Below are positions 43,049 to 52,644 of a DNA stretch of 64,000 nt, piece after piece. The stretch covers positions 62,001 to 126,000 of the forward strand of contig NZ_JAMTCG010000004.1 in NCBI RefSeq assembly GCF_024171725.1. The letters are read 5' to 3'. The number at the start of each line of letters is the position of its first letter. Positions within the stretch are counted from its first letter, which is position 1. Under the pieces are notes generated by a model, which saw only the letters and a list, made by a program, of their open reading frames with translations, was not told where the DNA came from and did no database searches. The translations under genes were made by a program, and so were the position numbers. The DNA is from Williamsia serinedens (GTDB lineage Bacteria; Actinomycetota; Actinomycetes; Mycobacteriales; Mycobacteriaceae).

Positions 43049-44284
43049 TCAGCTCGCCGGGACGATCGCCCGGAAGAAGACCGCCGAGCTCGACGCGGCG
43101 CGGACGACCACATCGGGATCGGAGTCGGCCAGCCACAACGACCGGCCCGGCGTGACCGACACGTACTCCGTGCCGTGGCCACGGACCTCGATCGTGCCGC
43201 TGATGACCGTGAGGATCTGCGGCCCCGGCGCGTCGAGGGAGACCGACGACGGCCGGTGCGTCCCCGTGCCGTCGAGCTCGATGCGCGACAGTCGGAACTC
43301 CGGTGCGGGCGTGGAGTAGATGCGCTCGGGTCCGACGGTGTGCACCGTGGGCAGCAGGTCGGTGACCGCCGACGGGGAGAAGTCGAGGACGGCGAGCAAC
43401 TCGGGCACGTCCATGTGCTTGGGGGTGAGACCACCGCGAAGGACGTTGTCGGAGTTGGCCATCACCTCGACCGCGGTACCCCGCAGGTAGGCGTGCAGGT
43501 TCCCCGCGCCGAGGAACAGCCCCTCACCGGGCGACAAGCGCAGCCGGTTGAGCAACAGGACGGTCAGCACACCCGGGTCCATCGGGTACGCCTCGCCGAG
43601 TTCGAGCACCGTCTGCAGTTCGAGGGCGAAGCGCCGCTCGCCGGAGTTGAGGTAGGCGATCGCACCCTCGAGCACCGCGGGGACGACGCTGCGCAGGATC
43701 GAGTCGGGCAGGGTCAACCACGTCGTGAACAGCGCCCGGAGGCCGTGCGAGTCCGGCTGACCGGCGAGAAGTCCGAGATACGAGTCCAGTTCGGGCACTT
43801 GGAGATCGCGCAGCAGATCCACCGTGACCGACGGGTCACGGAAGCCGGCGAGCGCGTCGAACTCGCTGAGCGCCACGACGAGTTCGGGCTTGTGGTTGTC
43901 GTCCCGGTAGTTGCGGTGCGGAGCGTCCACCGGGATGCCCGCGGCGTTCTCGCGGGCGAAGCCGGCACGCGCCTGCTCCTTGGTGGGGTGGGCCTGCAGA
44001 GACAGCGGTTCCTCGGCGGCGAGCACCTTGAGCAGGAACGGCAGCCGGTGGTCGAAGCGGTCCGAGCAGTGCGCACCCAGCTGACCTGCCGGGTCGGCGT
44101 CGATGACGGTGAGCAGGTCCTCCCCCGCGGCCCCGTCGACGCAGTGCGCGGGCGCGGCGGGATGCGCCCCGAACCACAGCTCGGCCTCGGGATGCGGTGA
44201 GGGCGTCGGCATCCCGCGCAGGGACGCGATCGCGGTCCTCGATCCCCACGCGTAGGGACGGACGACGCCGTCGAGGGTGCGCAT
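43049..44284 (-). CDS. manA: Mannose-6-phosphate isomerase
   Basis: 411-residue zinc enzyme converting fructose-6-phosphate to mannose-6-phosphate, the entry to mannan and lipoglycan synthesis. Zinc-binding loops LSLQAHPTKEQA, HKPELVVALSEFDAL and GNLHAYLRGTAVEVMANSDNVLRGGLTPKH are all present. The ATG overlaps the stop of the preceding TobH-like gene by one base (TGATG). Same order as Rv3255c-Rv3257c. Confidence 0.94.
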   Translation of the reverse strand: MRTLDGVVRPYAWGSRTAIASLRGMPTPSPHPEAELWFGAHPAAPAHCVDGAAGEDLLTVIDADPAGQLGAHCSDRFDHRLPFLLKVLAAEEPLSLQAHPTKEQARAGFARENAAGIPVDAPHRNYRDDNHKPELVVALSEFDALAGFRDPSVTVDLLRDLQVPELDSYLGLLAGQPDSHGLRALFTTWLTLPDSILRSVVPAVLEGAIAYLNSGERRFALELQTVLELGEAYPMDPGVLTVLLLNRLRLSPGEGLFLGAGNLHAYLRGTAVEVMANSDNVLRGGLTPKHMDVPELLAVLDFSPSAVTDLLPTVHTVGPERIYSTPAPEFRLSRIELDGTGTHRPSSVSLDAPGPQILTVISGTIEVRGHGTEYVSVTPGRSLWLADSDPDVVVRAASSSAVFFRAIVPAS

Positions 44285-45387
44285 CACCGCGCCCCGATCA
44301 GCCGCAGGTAGACCGATGCCATCTCGACGCGGACGGCCAGGACGAGCAGCGACTCGACGTCGCCGGGTCCGTCTGCGACGGGCGCCTGGTCCGGTGTCGG
44401 TGCGGCGTCGTCGGTCGCGGTGAGGACGTCGACGTCGCCGAGACCCGAGACCCGCTGTCGCGTCGTCCATTCCGCGGACGGCGTGGTGAGTACGAGCACC
44501 CGCGGCGGCGGTGCGGCCAGGGGCGGATCGAAGTCGGGATCGTGGAAGATCGGGTCCACCTCGGGGACGACGGGGTCGGCGGCAGGCCGGGCTGCGACGG
44601 CGAGCGCGTCGGACACCGCGGCCGCAACACCCGACAGTCCCGCGACGGCGTACATCGTGCGCGCCGCGTGCGCGGCGAGGGCCATGGTCGCAGGCGTGTC
44701 GCCCGCCCACACGGCCTGGCGGCCCTCCACCCGCGCGGCCAACGACTTGGCCGCGTTGTGGAACGACTCGTTGCCGGGATGCGCGGCCGACGCCTCCGCG
44801 TCGAGCGTGTCGGCGAGGGCCGCGGCGTCGAATCGGGTTCCCGCGGTACGCACCTCACCGAGCGCCGCGATGACGGCGGCCATTGCCGCGACGTGCCCGC
44901 AGAACCGGAAGGGGTCCGGGGCGGGGACGCGCGGGGAGAGGTTCAGCCCGGCACCGGCGGCCGCCTCGGCCACAGGACCCTCGACGGGGACGTCGAGCAC
45001 CAGCTCGGCGTGCCGACGCACCGCACGCGCCGCGGCGTCGGCAAGCGCCCGATCGCCCGCGTCGTCGCCGGACACGACCACCACGTCCAGGGGGCCGACC
45101 CACCCCGGGATGGACGGCGCCACAACGAGCGGCACGTCGGTGTGCGGGGACATCGTCGCCACCACGAGGTCGGCCGCGTCACGCGCGGTGCCACGGCCCA
45201 CCACCACGACCACAGCACGGGGACGCACCCGTGCGAGCGGCTCGAGGACACCCTCGTCCACCGCAGCGGAGATGGCGCGCACCTGCGCGCCCGCGAGCGC
45301 GCCGGCACGCAGCAGGCCGTCGACGTCCGCGCCCTGCAGCTGCGAGACGTCGTCGAGATCGATTGCGCCGGTGAGCATCATGGCCAA
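44284..45387 (-). CDS. TobH-like SIS-fold protein (Rv3256c-like)
   Basis: 367 residues of a sugar-isomerase-like (SIS) family without clear catalytic residues. Rossmann-type strands AVVVVVGRGTARDAADLVV and PLDVVVVSGDDAGDR; second half FHNAAKSLAARVEGRQAVWAGDT...MALAAHAARTMYAVAGLSG. Conserved between pmmA and manA in mycolic-acid bacteria, suggesting a role in sugar-phosphate metabolism or its control. Starts at 45387 or two codons later; 10 bases after pmmA. Confidence 0.78.
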   Translation of the reverse strand: MAMMLTGAIDLDDVSQLQGADVDGLLRAGALAGAQVRAISAAVDEGVLEPLARVRPRAVVVVVGRGTARDAADLVVATMSPHTDVPLVVAPSIPGWVGPLDVVVVSGDDAGDRALADAAARAVRRHAELVLDVPVEGPVAEAAAGAGLNLSPRVPAPDPFRFCGHVAAMAAVIAALGEVRTAGTRFDAAALADTLDAEASAAHPGNESFHNAAKSLAARVEGRQAVWAGDTPATMALAAHAARTMYAVAGLSGVAAAVSDALAVAARPAADPVVPEVDPIFHDPDFDPPLAAPPPRVLVLTTPSAEWTTRQRVSGLGDVDVLTATDDAAPTPDQAPVADGPGDVESLLVLAVRVEMASVYLRLIGAR

Positions 45388-45397
45388 CGTGTAGAGG

Positions 45398-46801
45398 TCA
45401 GGACCGGACGATGCCGAGGACGGCGTCCACGATCTCGTCGACGCGCCCGGTGGTCGCCGCCTCGGCGTTCAGACGCAGCAGCGGCTCGGTGTTGGACGCC
45501 CGGAGGTTGAACCACGACCCGTCGGTGAGCTCGACGGTCACCCCGTCGAGACGGTCGACCGAGGCGGTCTGGTCGGCGAAGGCCGCGATGACCGACTCGG
45601 TGGCCGCGGCGGCATCGGCGACGGTCGAGTTGATCTCGCCCGACGCGACGTACCGCTCGTACCCGGCGAGCAGCTCGGAGGCGGGGACATCGGTCTCCCC
45701 CAACGCAGCGAGGACGTGCATCGCCGCGAGCATGCCCGAGTCCGCACCCCAGAAGTCGCGGAAGTAGTAGTGCGCCGAGTGCTCGCCGCCGAACACCGCG
45801 CCCGTCTCGGCCATCTGCTGCTTGATGAACGAGTGTCCGACGCGGGTGCGCACCGGCGTGCCCCCGCGCTCGGACACCAGCTCCGGCACCGCCCGGGAGG
45901 TGATCAGGTTGTGGATGATCGTCGCCCCGGGGTGCTTCGCCAACTCGCGCTCGGCGACCAGACCGGTCACCGCCGACGGCGAGATCGGTTCTCCTCGTTC
46001 GTCGACGACGAAACAGCGGTCCGCGTCACCGTCGAAGGCGAGGCCCACGTCGGCGCCGGTCTCCCGCACGTAGGCCTGCAGGTCGACCAGGTTCGCCGGG
46101 TCGAGGGGGTTGGCCTCGTGGTTGGGGAAGGTGCCGTCGAGCTCGAAGTAGAGTGAACGGAGGGTGAACGCAGGGTTCGAACCGAGGACCGCGGGCACGG
46201 TGTGCCCGCCCATCCCGTTCCCCGCGTCCACGGCGATCGTCAGCGGTCGGCTACCGGAGAGGTCCACCAGCCCGTGCAGATAGGTCGCGTAGTCGTCCAG
46301 CACGTCCTGCTCGCTCACCGTCCCCCGTGGACCGTCGAACGCGGGCGTGCCGTGCAGCAACTCGTCGGAGATGGTCGCCAGACCCGTCTGTTGACCCACG
46401 GGCTTGGCGCCCGGGCGGCAGAGCTTGATCCCGTTGTAGGCGGCCGGGTTGTGGCTCGCGGTGAACATGGCGCCCGGTACGTCGAGTCTTCCGGAGGCGA
46501 AGTAGAGCTGGTCCGTCGACGCCAGACCGATCAGGACGACGTCGAGACCCTGGTCGCAGACGCCGTCGGCGAACGCCTGGGCGAGCTCGGGCGACGAGGC
46601 CCGCATGTCGTGTCCGACGACGACCGAGCGGGCATCCTCACCTCGCATCAGGGCGGCGAACGACCGTCCCACGTCGGCGACGAAGGCGGCGTCGATCTGC
46701 TCGCCGACGAGGCCGCGCACGTCGTAGGCCTTCACGATCGCGGCGATCGACTCGGCGGTGCGGGGTGCGGTGACAGTGGGCACCCCGGTCGGGTCGGACA
46801 C
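45398..46801 (-). CDS. pmmA: Phosphomannomutase/phosphoglucomutase
   Basis: 467-residue alpha-D-phosphohexomutase that makes mannose-1-phosphate for GDP-mannose. Catalytic phosphoserine in FTASHNPAAYNG (about 113), metal loop LAFDGDADRCF (about 261), sugar loop GGEHSAHYYFRDF and C-terminal phosphate loop LRASNTEPLLRLNAEA. GTG 46801 has GGAG seven bases upstream; a 9-codon longer frame is less likely. Heads the pmmA-TobH-manA operon; divergent from the PAP2 gene. Confidence 0.94.
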   Translation of the reverse strand: MSDPTGVPTVTAPRTAESIAAIVKAYDVRGLVGEQIDAAFVADVGRSFAALMRGEDARSVVVGHDMRASSPELAQAFADGVCDQGLDVVLIGLASTDQLYFASGRLDVPGAMFTASHNPAAYNGIKLCRPGAKPVGQQTGLATISDELLHGTPAFDGPRGTVSEQDVLDDYATYLHGLVDLSGSRPLTIAVDAGNGMGGHTVPAVLGSNPAFTLRSLYFELDGTFPNHEANPLDPANLVDLQAYVRETGADVGLAFDGDADRCFVVDERGEPISPSAVTGLVAERELAKHPGATIIHNLITSRAVPELVSERGGTPVRTRVGHSFIKQQMAETGAVFGGEHSAHYYFRDFWGADSGMLAAMHVLAALGETDVPASELLAGYERYVASGEINSTVADAAAATESVIAAFADQTASVDRLDGVTVELTDGSWFNLRASNTEPLLRLNAEAATTGRVDEIVDAVLGIVRS

Positions 46802-46899
46802 GGTGCTTCTCCTCGACTCCGGGCGCACACGGCGCCGACGCGTGACGGGGACGACAGGGTCGTCGGGGTCACAGTCAGCCTAGTCGGTGGAGGTCTCCC

Positions 46900-47973
46900 G
46901 TGACCGGGCTCCGGGCCCCCGATCGCACCGGCGTGATCGCCGGCGACGGCACGGCACGCATGACCGTCCTGCGACGCTGCGCACTGACGCTCTGGGCCCT
47001 CGTCGTCGCGACGCTGGCGCTCACTCGCACCCTCACCTTCGACCTCGGCCCCGTGATGGCGGTCGTCATCACCGGCCTCGTCGCGGCGTCGATCGGTCGA
47101 CGGAACCCGCTGCTGGTGCTGCGGGACTGGCTGCCGTTCGCCCTGATCCTGTTCGCCTACGAGCACACCCGCTCGGCCGCGGCGTTCCTCGGGATGCCCA
47201 CGCACTGGGCGCTCGCCGTGGACGTCGACCGGGCGGTGTTCGGTGTGGTCCCGACCGTCTGGCTGCAGGAGCGGCTCAAGCACCTCGACCCGCAGTGGTG
47301 GGAGATCGTCACCAGCGCCGTCTACATGTCCTACTTCCTCGTCCCCTACGCGCTCGCCGGGTGGCTGTGGCTCCGCGACCGGGACCGGTGGCGCGGGTTC
47401 GTCGTCCGGTTCATGGCTCTGTTCGTGCTGGGCCTCGTGGGCTACATCCTCGTCCCGGCCGCGCCCCCGTGGGCCGCCGCACGGTGCACGACCGAGCAGG
47501 TCGCCGACGGCCCCGCGTTCCCCGACTGCATCACCACCTCGCCCGCGGACGTGCGGGACGGCGGGCTCCTCGGGCAGGTCGACCCCGACGACGACACCGC
47601 GAACCCGTGGGTGGAACGGATCTCGAGCCGCGGCTGGGAGGCGTTGCACATCGGACCCGTCCGCGACGTCGTCGAGGTCGGGCAGGGGCGGTCGAACCAG
47701 GTGGCGGCGATCCCGTCGCTGCACGCCGGGGTGACCGCGTTGCTCGCGATGGTCACGTGGAGCGCAGGCACCTGGCGGACGCGCACGCTGTGGGTCGGTT
47801 ACGCGGCGGCGATGGCGTTCACGCTCGTGTACGCCGCCGAGCACTACGTGTTCGATCTGGTCCTGGGGTGGGGGCTGGCCGCGATCGTGATGGTCGTGAT
47901 CGGCCGAGTCGAGCGGCGACGGGCGGCCCGTGCGTCGGAGGCGTCAGTCGACGGGGTCGGGCAGGACGCGTAG
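46900..47973 (+). CDS. PAP2 superfamily membrane protein
   Basis: 357 residues with about six membrane segments. Phosphatase-superfamily motifs AIPSLHAG (about 266-273) and AEHYVFDLVLGW (about 311) are those of PAP2/inositol-phosphorylceramide-synthase-like proteins; the first KX6RP motif is not clear. May act on a lipid phosphate or transfer a phospho-inositol group. GTG 46900 has GGAGG six bases upstream. Its 3' end overlaps the opposing DUF3499 gene by 30 bases. Not in the usual M. tuberculosis order at this place. Confidence 0.8.
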   Translation: MTGLRAPDRTGVIAGDGTARMTVLRRCALTLWALVVATLALTRTLTFDLGPVMAVVITGLVAASIGRRNPLLVLRDWLPFALILFAYEHTRSAAAFLGMPTHWALAVDVDRAVFGVVPTVWLQERLKHLDPQWWEIVTSAVYMSYFLVPYALAGWLWLRDRDRWRGFVVRFMALFVLGLVGYILVPAAPPWAAARCTTEQVADGPAFPDCITTSPADVRDGGLLGQVDPDDDTANPWVERISSRGWEALHIGPVRDVVEVGQGRSNQVAAIPSLHAGVTALLAMVTWSAGTWRTRTLWVGYAAAMAFTLVYAAEHYVFDLVLGWGLAAIVMVVIGRVERRRAARASEASVDGVGQDA

Positions 47974-48348
47974 GTGTCCGCGTCGGCCCGGACGCGGACG
48001 GGTCCCGACCGCGGGTGGGGCGGTGAACGGGGCGTGGTCCACCGCGGCGGAGCGTGCCGTCGCGGAGCCGGAGTCACGGACGACGCCCTCGCGGACGGCC
48101 TCGGCCAGTGCGGTCAGATCGTCCTCGTCGCCCACGGGTGCGGGGTACCCGCCGGCGCTGCGCATCATCTCCCAGCCGCGCGGCACGGTGATCCGACCGG
48201 CGTGCTGCTCGCACAGGTCCCACGAGTGGGGCTCGTCGCTGGTGGCCAGCGGGCCGACCACGGCGACGGACTCGGCGTAGACGAACGTCAACGTGGCGAC
48301 AGCGGGCGCGGCGCAGCCGGGCCTGCTGCAGTGACGAGGACGTCTCAC
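47944..48348 (-). CDS. DUF3499 family protein (Rv3258c-like)
   Basis: 134 residues. Likely zinc ribbon-like N-terminus: RHCSRPGCAAPAVATLTF and SWDLCEQHAGRITVPRGWE contain the conserved cysteines and histidine. Function unknown, restricted to actinobacteria and always near whiB2/pmmA. Shorter C-terminus than in mycobacteria. Overlaps the convergent PAP2 gene by 30 bases. Divergent from the next gene by 77 bases. Confidence 0.85.
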   Translation of the reverse strand: MRRPRHCSRPGCAAPAVATLTFVYAESVAVVGPLATSDEPHSWDLCEQHAGRITVPRGWEMMRSAGGYPAPVGDEDDLTALAEAVREGVVRDSGSATARSAAVDHAPFTAPPAVGTRPRPGRRGHLRVLPDPVD

Positions 48349-48425
48349 CCCGCGAGGTTATCCCGGCGACACGACACCGACGCGGGCGACACACCGCGCC
48401 CGCGGTCCGTGTCTACACTCTCGCC

Positions 48426-48944
48426 ATGTCCCGTCCCCCGCGCTCGTCGTCGACGCGTTCCGACGTGGGTGCGTCACCGTCGCGGTCGGGACGACGGCGC
48501 CGCAGCCGGGACCGGCGGGGGCGGGGTCTGCGATCGCGGCTGTTGCCGCCGGATCTGCCCGCCGCCAACACGCGGTCGGAGTCCTTCGACCTGATCGTGC
48601 TCGAGGCCTTCGCGGAGATCGACGCGCGGTGGCACGACCGCCTGGGCGATCTGGACCTGGCGGTCGACGAGATCCCGCGGATGCTCCCACGCGACCCGGA
48701 GACGGTGCAGTGGCCGGACGAGGTGACCGCCGACGGCGCCATCCCGCTGGCGCGGCTGCTCCCGGCGGGGATCGACGCCCAGGGACGTCCGTCGAAGGCG
48801 CGGATCGTGGTGTTCCGCAAACCGTTGGAGAGCCGGGCCGATTCCGGCGACGACCTCGTCGATCTGGTCCACGAGGTCCTGGTGCATCAGGTGGCGACGC
48901 ACCTCGGTGTCGACGAGGACACCATCGATCCCGACCCGCGCTAG
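48426..48944 (+). CDS. Metallopeptidase-family protein with degenerate zinc motif (Rv3259-like)
   Basis: 172 residues. Basic N-terminus (about 1-40) then the small zincin fold: FDLIVLEAFAEIDARWHDRL, VDEIPRMLPRD, ARIVVFRKPLE, and VDLVHEVLVHQVATHLGVDEDTIDP. The family motif HEXXH-like position reads HQVATH, so the catalytic glutamate is glutamine and the next zinc histidine is replaced. An inactive zincin is the simplest reading. Neighbour of whiB2 in the M. tuberculosis order also. Confidence 0.8.
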   Translation: MSRPPRSSSTRSDVGASPSRSGRRRRSRDRRGRGLRSRLLPPDLPAANTRSESFDLIVLEAFAEIDARWHDRLGDLDLAVDEIPRMLPRDPETVQWPDEVTADGAIPLARLLPAGIDAQGRPSKARIVVFRKPLESRADSGDDLVDLVHEVLVHQVATHLGVDEDTIDPDPR

Positions 48945-48987
48945 GGGGTCGGCGCGGGCGCCCAGGTCCCGCGGAGAGCGGGAACGC

Positions 48988-49317
48988 TCAGATGATGCCG
49001 CGCTTGAGGCGACGACGCTCGCGCTCGGACAGGCCGCCCCAGATGCCGAAGCGCTCGTCCTTGTGCAGGGCGTACTCGAGGCACTCGGCCTTCACCTCGC
49101 AGCCGGAGCAGATCCGCTTGGCCTCGCGGGTGGAGCCGCCCTTCTCGGGGAAGAAGGCCTCGGGGTCGGTCTGGGCGCACAGGGCGCGCTCCTGCCACTG
49201 CTCCTCGCCGTCGTCGAGGAGCGCGTCGAAGTCGTCGGTGACCAGGGTCAGGTGGGGGGTGTTCGGTGCCGGCGTGCGCGACGGGAATCCGTCACCCAAC
49301 ATGTGTTCATACGACAT
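48988..49317 (-). CDS. whiB2: WhiB family transcriptional regulator (WhiB2/WhmD type)
   Basis: 109 residues. Four iron-sulfur cysteines at 47, 70, 73 and 79 (ALCAQTDPEAFF; RICSGCEVKAEC), the GIWGG turn (about 91-95) and the basic SERERRRLKRG tail that binds sigma factor and DNA. WhiB2 controls septation and division in mycobacteria. ATG 49317 has AGGAGG seven bases upstream. Its upstream region holds two GACAC motifs and a 22-base palindrome. Confidence 0.94.
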   Translation of the reverse strand: MSYEHMLGDGFPSRTPAPNTPHLTLVTDDFDALLDDGEEQWQERALCAQTDPEAFFPEKGGSTREAKRICSGCEVKAECLEYALHKDERFGIWGGLSERERRRLKRGII

Positions 49318-49663
49318 CGCCGGGCCTCCTCGTGGTTCCGATGTCCGATCGCCCGTGCGGGAGATCGTCTGGTGTGCAATGACCTGCCCGGGGACGGGTG
49401 GTCGACTCAAACCGCGTTCCGTGTTCACCGTGCCGTTCGAACATGTGATCGAAAACCATGCGGGGGAACGCATCTCGGTCACAAATCGCTAATGACACTG
49501 GTGTGATTAGACACGCTCGCTCGCTGCGGGGTCAAGCGGAACGGCCAGATTGCTAATACCACCAGGCGGTCGGGTTGCCGCCGATCCGCGTGTGTGGCGT
49601 GTCGCACGTGCTCAGCACGGCGTCGTACGACGGTCGACACGGCCATGACTACAGTGGGTCGAC
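49318..49663. promoter_or_regulatory. Divergent whiB2/fbiA control region
   Basis: 346 bases without a gene. A palindrome at 49489-49510 (arms CTAAT and ATTAG, GACAC inside) and a second GACAC at 49510-49514 lie about 175 bases from whiB2; GACAC is the core reported for WhiA sites in Streptomyces. The stretch from 49480 to 49560 is clearly more AT-rich than its surroundings. No coding frame is convincing. Confidence 0.5.
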
Positions 49664-50671
49664 GTGAAGGCAACGGTCCTGGTGGGCGGCGTCGGCGGCG
49701 CCCGGTTCCTGCAGGGCGTCCGCCACCTGCTGGGCCCCACCGCGTTCCCCGCGGGTGACGTCGAACCCACGGCACCGCAACCGGATCCGAGCATCACCGC
49801 GATCGTCAACGTCGGTGACGACGCGTGGATGCACGGCGTGCGGATCTGCCCCGACCTCGACACCTGCATGTACACGCTCGGCGACGGCATCGACACCGAC
49901 CGCGGCTGGGGTCGGCGGGACGAGAGCTGGAACGCCAAGGCCGAACTCGCCGCCTACGGCGCCGATCCCGACTGGTTCGGCCTGGGCGACCGCGACCTCG
50001 CCACCCACCTCATCCGGACCCAGATGCTCGACGCCGGGTACCGGCTGTCGGACATCACCGCGGCGCTCTGCAAGCGATGGCAGCCCGGCGTCCGGCTGCT
50101 GCCGGCGAGCGACGACCGCCACGAGACCCACGTCGTCGTCACCCGCGAGGAGGACGGCGCCAAGGTCGCCATCCATTTCCAGGAGTGGTGGGTCCGCTAC
50201 CGCGCCAAGATCCCCACGCACGGCTTCGCCCAGGTCGGTTCCGAGGAGGCGACACCGGCGCCCGGCGTCGTCGAGGCGATCGCCGACGCCGACATCGTCC
50301 TGCTGGCCCCGAGCAACCCGGTCGTCAGCATCGGCGCGATCGTCAGCGTGCCGGGCGTGCGGTCGGCACTACGGACGACAACGGCGCCGGTGGTCGGCAT
50401 CTCCCCCGTCATCGGCGGCGCACCGCTGCGCGGCATGGCCGACGAGTGCCTGTCGGTGATCGGCGTCGAGACCTCCGCAGAGGCGATCGGTGCCCACTAC
50501 GGAGCACGGTCGGGCACGGGCATCCTCGACGGGTGGCTCGTCGCCCCCGACGACACCGCGGACATCCCGGGCGTCGCGACCGCGAGCGTCCCCCTGGTCA
50601 TGACCGATCCCGCCACGACCGCCGAGATGGTGCGCGCCGCCTGCCGTCTCGTCGGGGTGGACCCGACGTGA
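49664..50671 (+). CDS. fbiA: Coenzyme F420: 2-phospho-L-lactate/phosphoenolpyruvate transferase
   Basis: 335-residue FbiA, which joins the phosphoenolpyruvyl (or lactyl) diphosphoguanosine intermediate to Fo. Starts [46 protein letters not shown] near residue 50; AIGAHYG near the end. GTG 49664. The stop overlaps fbiB (GTGA). F420 is the cofactor of many mycobacterial reductases. Divergent from whiB2 as in M. tuberculosis. Confidence 0.95.
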   Translation: MKATVLVGGVGGARFLQGVRHLLGPTAFPAGDVEPTAPQPDPSITAIVNVGDDAWMHGVRICPDLDTCMYTLGDGIDTDRGWGRRDESWNAKAELAAYGADPDWFGLGDRDLATHLIRTQMLDAGYRLSDITAALCKRWQPGVRLLPASDDRHETHVVVTREEDGAKVAIHFQEWWVRYRAKIPTHGFAQVGSEEATPAPGVVEAIADADIVLLAPSNPVVSIGAIVSVPGVRSALRTTTAPVVGISPVIGGAPLRGMADECLSVIGVETSAEAIGAHYGARSGTGILDGWLVAPDDTADIPGVATASVPLVMTDPATTAEMVRAACRLVGVDPT

Positions 50672-52044
50672 CCGAGCCCGACGGGACCGACTCCCCCGTG
50701 GTCGGCCGCGACCACGCCGCGTCCGGACACATCACGATGTGGGCCGTGGCCGGCCTGCCCCGGTTCACCGACGGCGACGATGTCGCCGCCGCGATCGCCG
50801 CCGCCGCGCCCGACCTGCAGTCGGGTGACGTCCTCGTGGTCACGTCCAAGATCATCTCGAAGGCGGAGGGCCGCACGGTCGTCGCCCCCACGGACCCCGA
50901 GGAACGGGATGCGGTGCGACGCAAGCTCGTCGAGCAGGAGTCGGTCCGCGTCCTCGCCCGGAAGAACCGGACGCTCATCACCGAGAACACACTCGGGATC
51001 GTGCAGGCCGCCTCCGGTGTCGACGGGTCGAACGTGGGGACCGACGAACTCGTGCTGCTGCCCGTCGACCCCGACGCGAGCGCTCGTCGCCTCCGCGACG
51101 GCATCCGCGAGACGCTCGGCGTCGAGGTGGCCGTCGTCGTCACAGACACGATGGGGCGCGCCTGGCGCACCGGACAGACCGACGCGGCCATCGGCGCTGC
51201 GGGGATCGCCGTCACCCACCCCTACGAGGGTGTCCGCGACCGGTGGGGCAACGAACTCGTCGTGACCGACATCGCGGTCGCCGACGAGATCGCCGCCGCG
51301 GCCGACCTCGCGAAGGGCAAACTCGGAGAGACACCGGTCGCGGTGATCCGCGGCCTCTCGCCCCGCGACGACGGTTCCACCGCACGGGATCTCGTCCGAC
51401 CCGGCGAGGAGGACCTCTTCTGGCTCGGTGCCGACGAGGCCCTCGCCCTGGGTCGCCGCCAGGCCCTCCTGACGCGCAGTTCGGTCCGGGCCTTCACCGA
51501 CGAACCGGTCGACGAGGCGCAGATGCGTGCCGCCTTCGCCGAGGCGCTCACCGCGCCGGCGCCGCACCACACACATCCCGTGCGGTTCGTCTGGGTGCGC
51601 GACCCCGATCGCCGGCACCGCCTGCTCGACGCCATGGCCGAGCGGTGGGAACGGGACCTGACCGCCGACGGGAAGACCGCGGCGTCGATCGAGAAGCGGC
51701 TGCGTCGCGGCCAGATCCTCTACGACGCACCGGAACTCGTCGTCCCGATGCTGGTGATGGACGGCGCGCACGACTACCCCGACACCGCCCGCACCGACGC
51801 GGAACACACCATGTTCACCGTCGCCGCGGGCGCGGCGGTGCAGGGTCTGCTCGTCGCACTGTCGGTCCGTGGGATCGGGAGCTGCTGGGTCGGGTCGACG
51901 ATCTTCGCGGCCGACATCGTGCCCGGACTGCTGGACGTGCCCGCGGACTGGGAACCGTTGGGGGCCGTCGCGATCGGTCACCCGGCGGCGGAGACCGGGC
52001 TGCGGTCGCCCGCGGTCACCGACGGTCTGGTGCACGAGCGGTGA
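50668..52044 (+). CDS. fbiB: F420-0:gamma-glutamyl ligase FbiB, two-domain
   Basis: 458 residues. The N-terminal ligase domain (about 1-245; [48 protein letters not shown]) adds glutamates to F420; the C-terminal nitroreductase-like FMN domain (about 260-458; [24 protein letters not shown]) reduces dehydro-F420. Full length as in M. tuberculosis. Starts at GTG 50668 within the fbiA stop and ends within the next start, so fbiA-fbiB-NUDIX are coupled. Confidence 0.95.
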   Translation: MTEPDGTDSPVVGRDHAASGHITMWAVAGLPRFTDGDDVAAAIAAAAPDLQSGDVLVVTSKIISKAEGRTVVAPTDPEERDAVRRKLVEQESVRVLARKNRTLITENTLGIVQAASGVDGSNVGTDELVLLPVDPDASARRLRDGIRETLGVEVAVVVTDTMGRAWRTGQTDAAIGAAGIAVTHPYEGVRDRWGNELVVTDIAVADEIAAAADLAKGKLGETPVAVIRGLSPRDDGSTARDLVRPGEEDLFWLGADEALALGRRQALLTRSSVRAFTDEPVDEAQMRAAFAEALTAPAPHHTHPVRFVWVRDPDRRHRLLDAMAERWERDLTADGKTAASIEKRLRRGQILYDAPELVVPMLVMDGAHDYPDTARTDAEHTMFTVAAGAAVQGLLVALSVRGIGSCWVGSTIFAADIVPGLLDVPADWEPLGAVAIGHPAAETGLRSPAVTDGLVHER

Positions 52045-52622
52045 GCGTCGTCTCGCTGCACGCGTCCACCGTCGAGGCGCTGACCGCGTTCGCCGCGCCG
52101 GACGCGGGACAGGATGCGCTGCGGCACACGATGCTGGCCTTCCTCGCCGCACGGGAGGACGCATGTCTCCGCGCGTGCGAGCCGGGGCACATCACCGCGT
52201 CGACCCTCGTCCTGGACCACACCGGCCGCCACGCGCTGCTCACGTTGCACCCCCGGGTGGGCGCGTGGATCCAGCTGGGCGGGCACTGCGAGCCCGACGA
52301 CGCGTCCCTGTACGCCGCGGCCGTCCGCGAGGCCGTCGAGGAGTCGGGCGTCGACGGCGTCCGACTGCACGCGGAACCCGTTGCGCTGCACACGCACCCG
52401 ATCACCTGTTCGCTCGGCCTGCCGACCCGCCACCTCGACGTACGGTTCCTCGGCGTCACCCCGCCGACCCCCGACGGCACCCCGCCGCCCGTCGTCCGCA
52501 GCGACGAGTCCGTCGACCTGCGATGGTGGCCCGTCGACGACCTGCCGGCGTCGGCCCGCACCGCCGAGATGACCCAGCTCGTCGACGCGGCGCTCGTCGC
52601 CCACAGCGCCCTGGTCGCCTGA
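52041..52622 (+). CDS. NUDIX hydrolase coupled to fbiB
   Basis: 193 residues with a complete Nudix box (about 91-113, GGHCEP...[12 protein letters not shown]; catalytic RE and EE present) and an N-terminal region that suits the MutT/YfcD type. The GTG at 52041 overlaps the fbiB stop by 4 bases. The location hints at nucleotide-diphosphate chemistry linked to F420 synthesis, for example removing a side product of the guanylyl intermediate, but this is only inferred. Followed by the compound inverted repeat. Confidence 0.85.
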   Translation: MSVVSLHASTVEALTAFAAPDAGQDALRHTMLAFLAAREDACLRACEPGHITASTLVLDHTGRHALLTLHPRVGAWIQLGGHCEPDDASLYAAAVREAVEESGVDGVRLHAEPVALHTHPITCSLGLPTRHLDVRFLGVTPPTPDGTPPPVVRSDESVDLRWWPVDDLPASARTAEMTQLVDAALVAHSALVA

Positions 52623-52644
52623 CCGACCGCCACTCGCCCACAAC

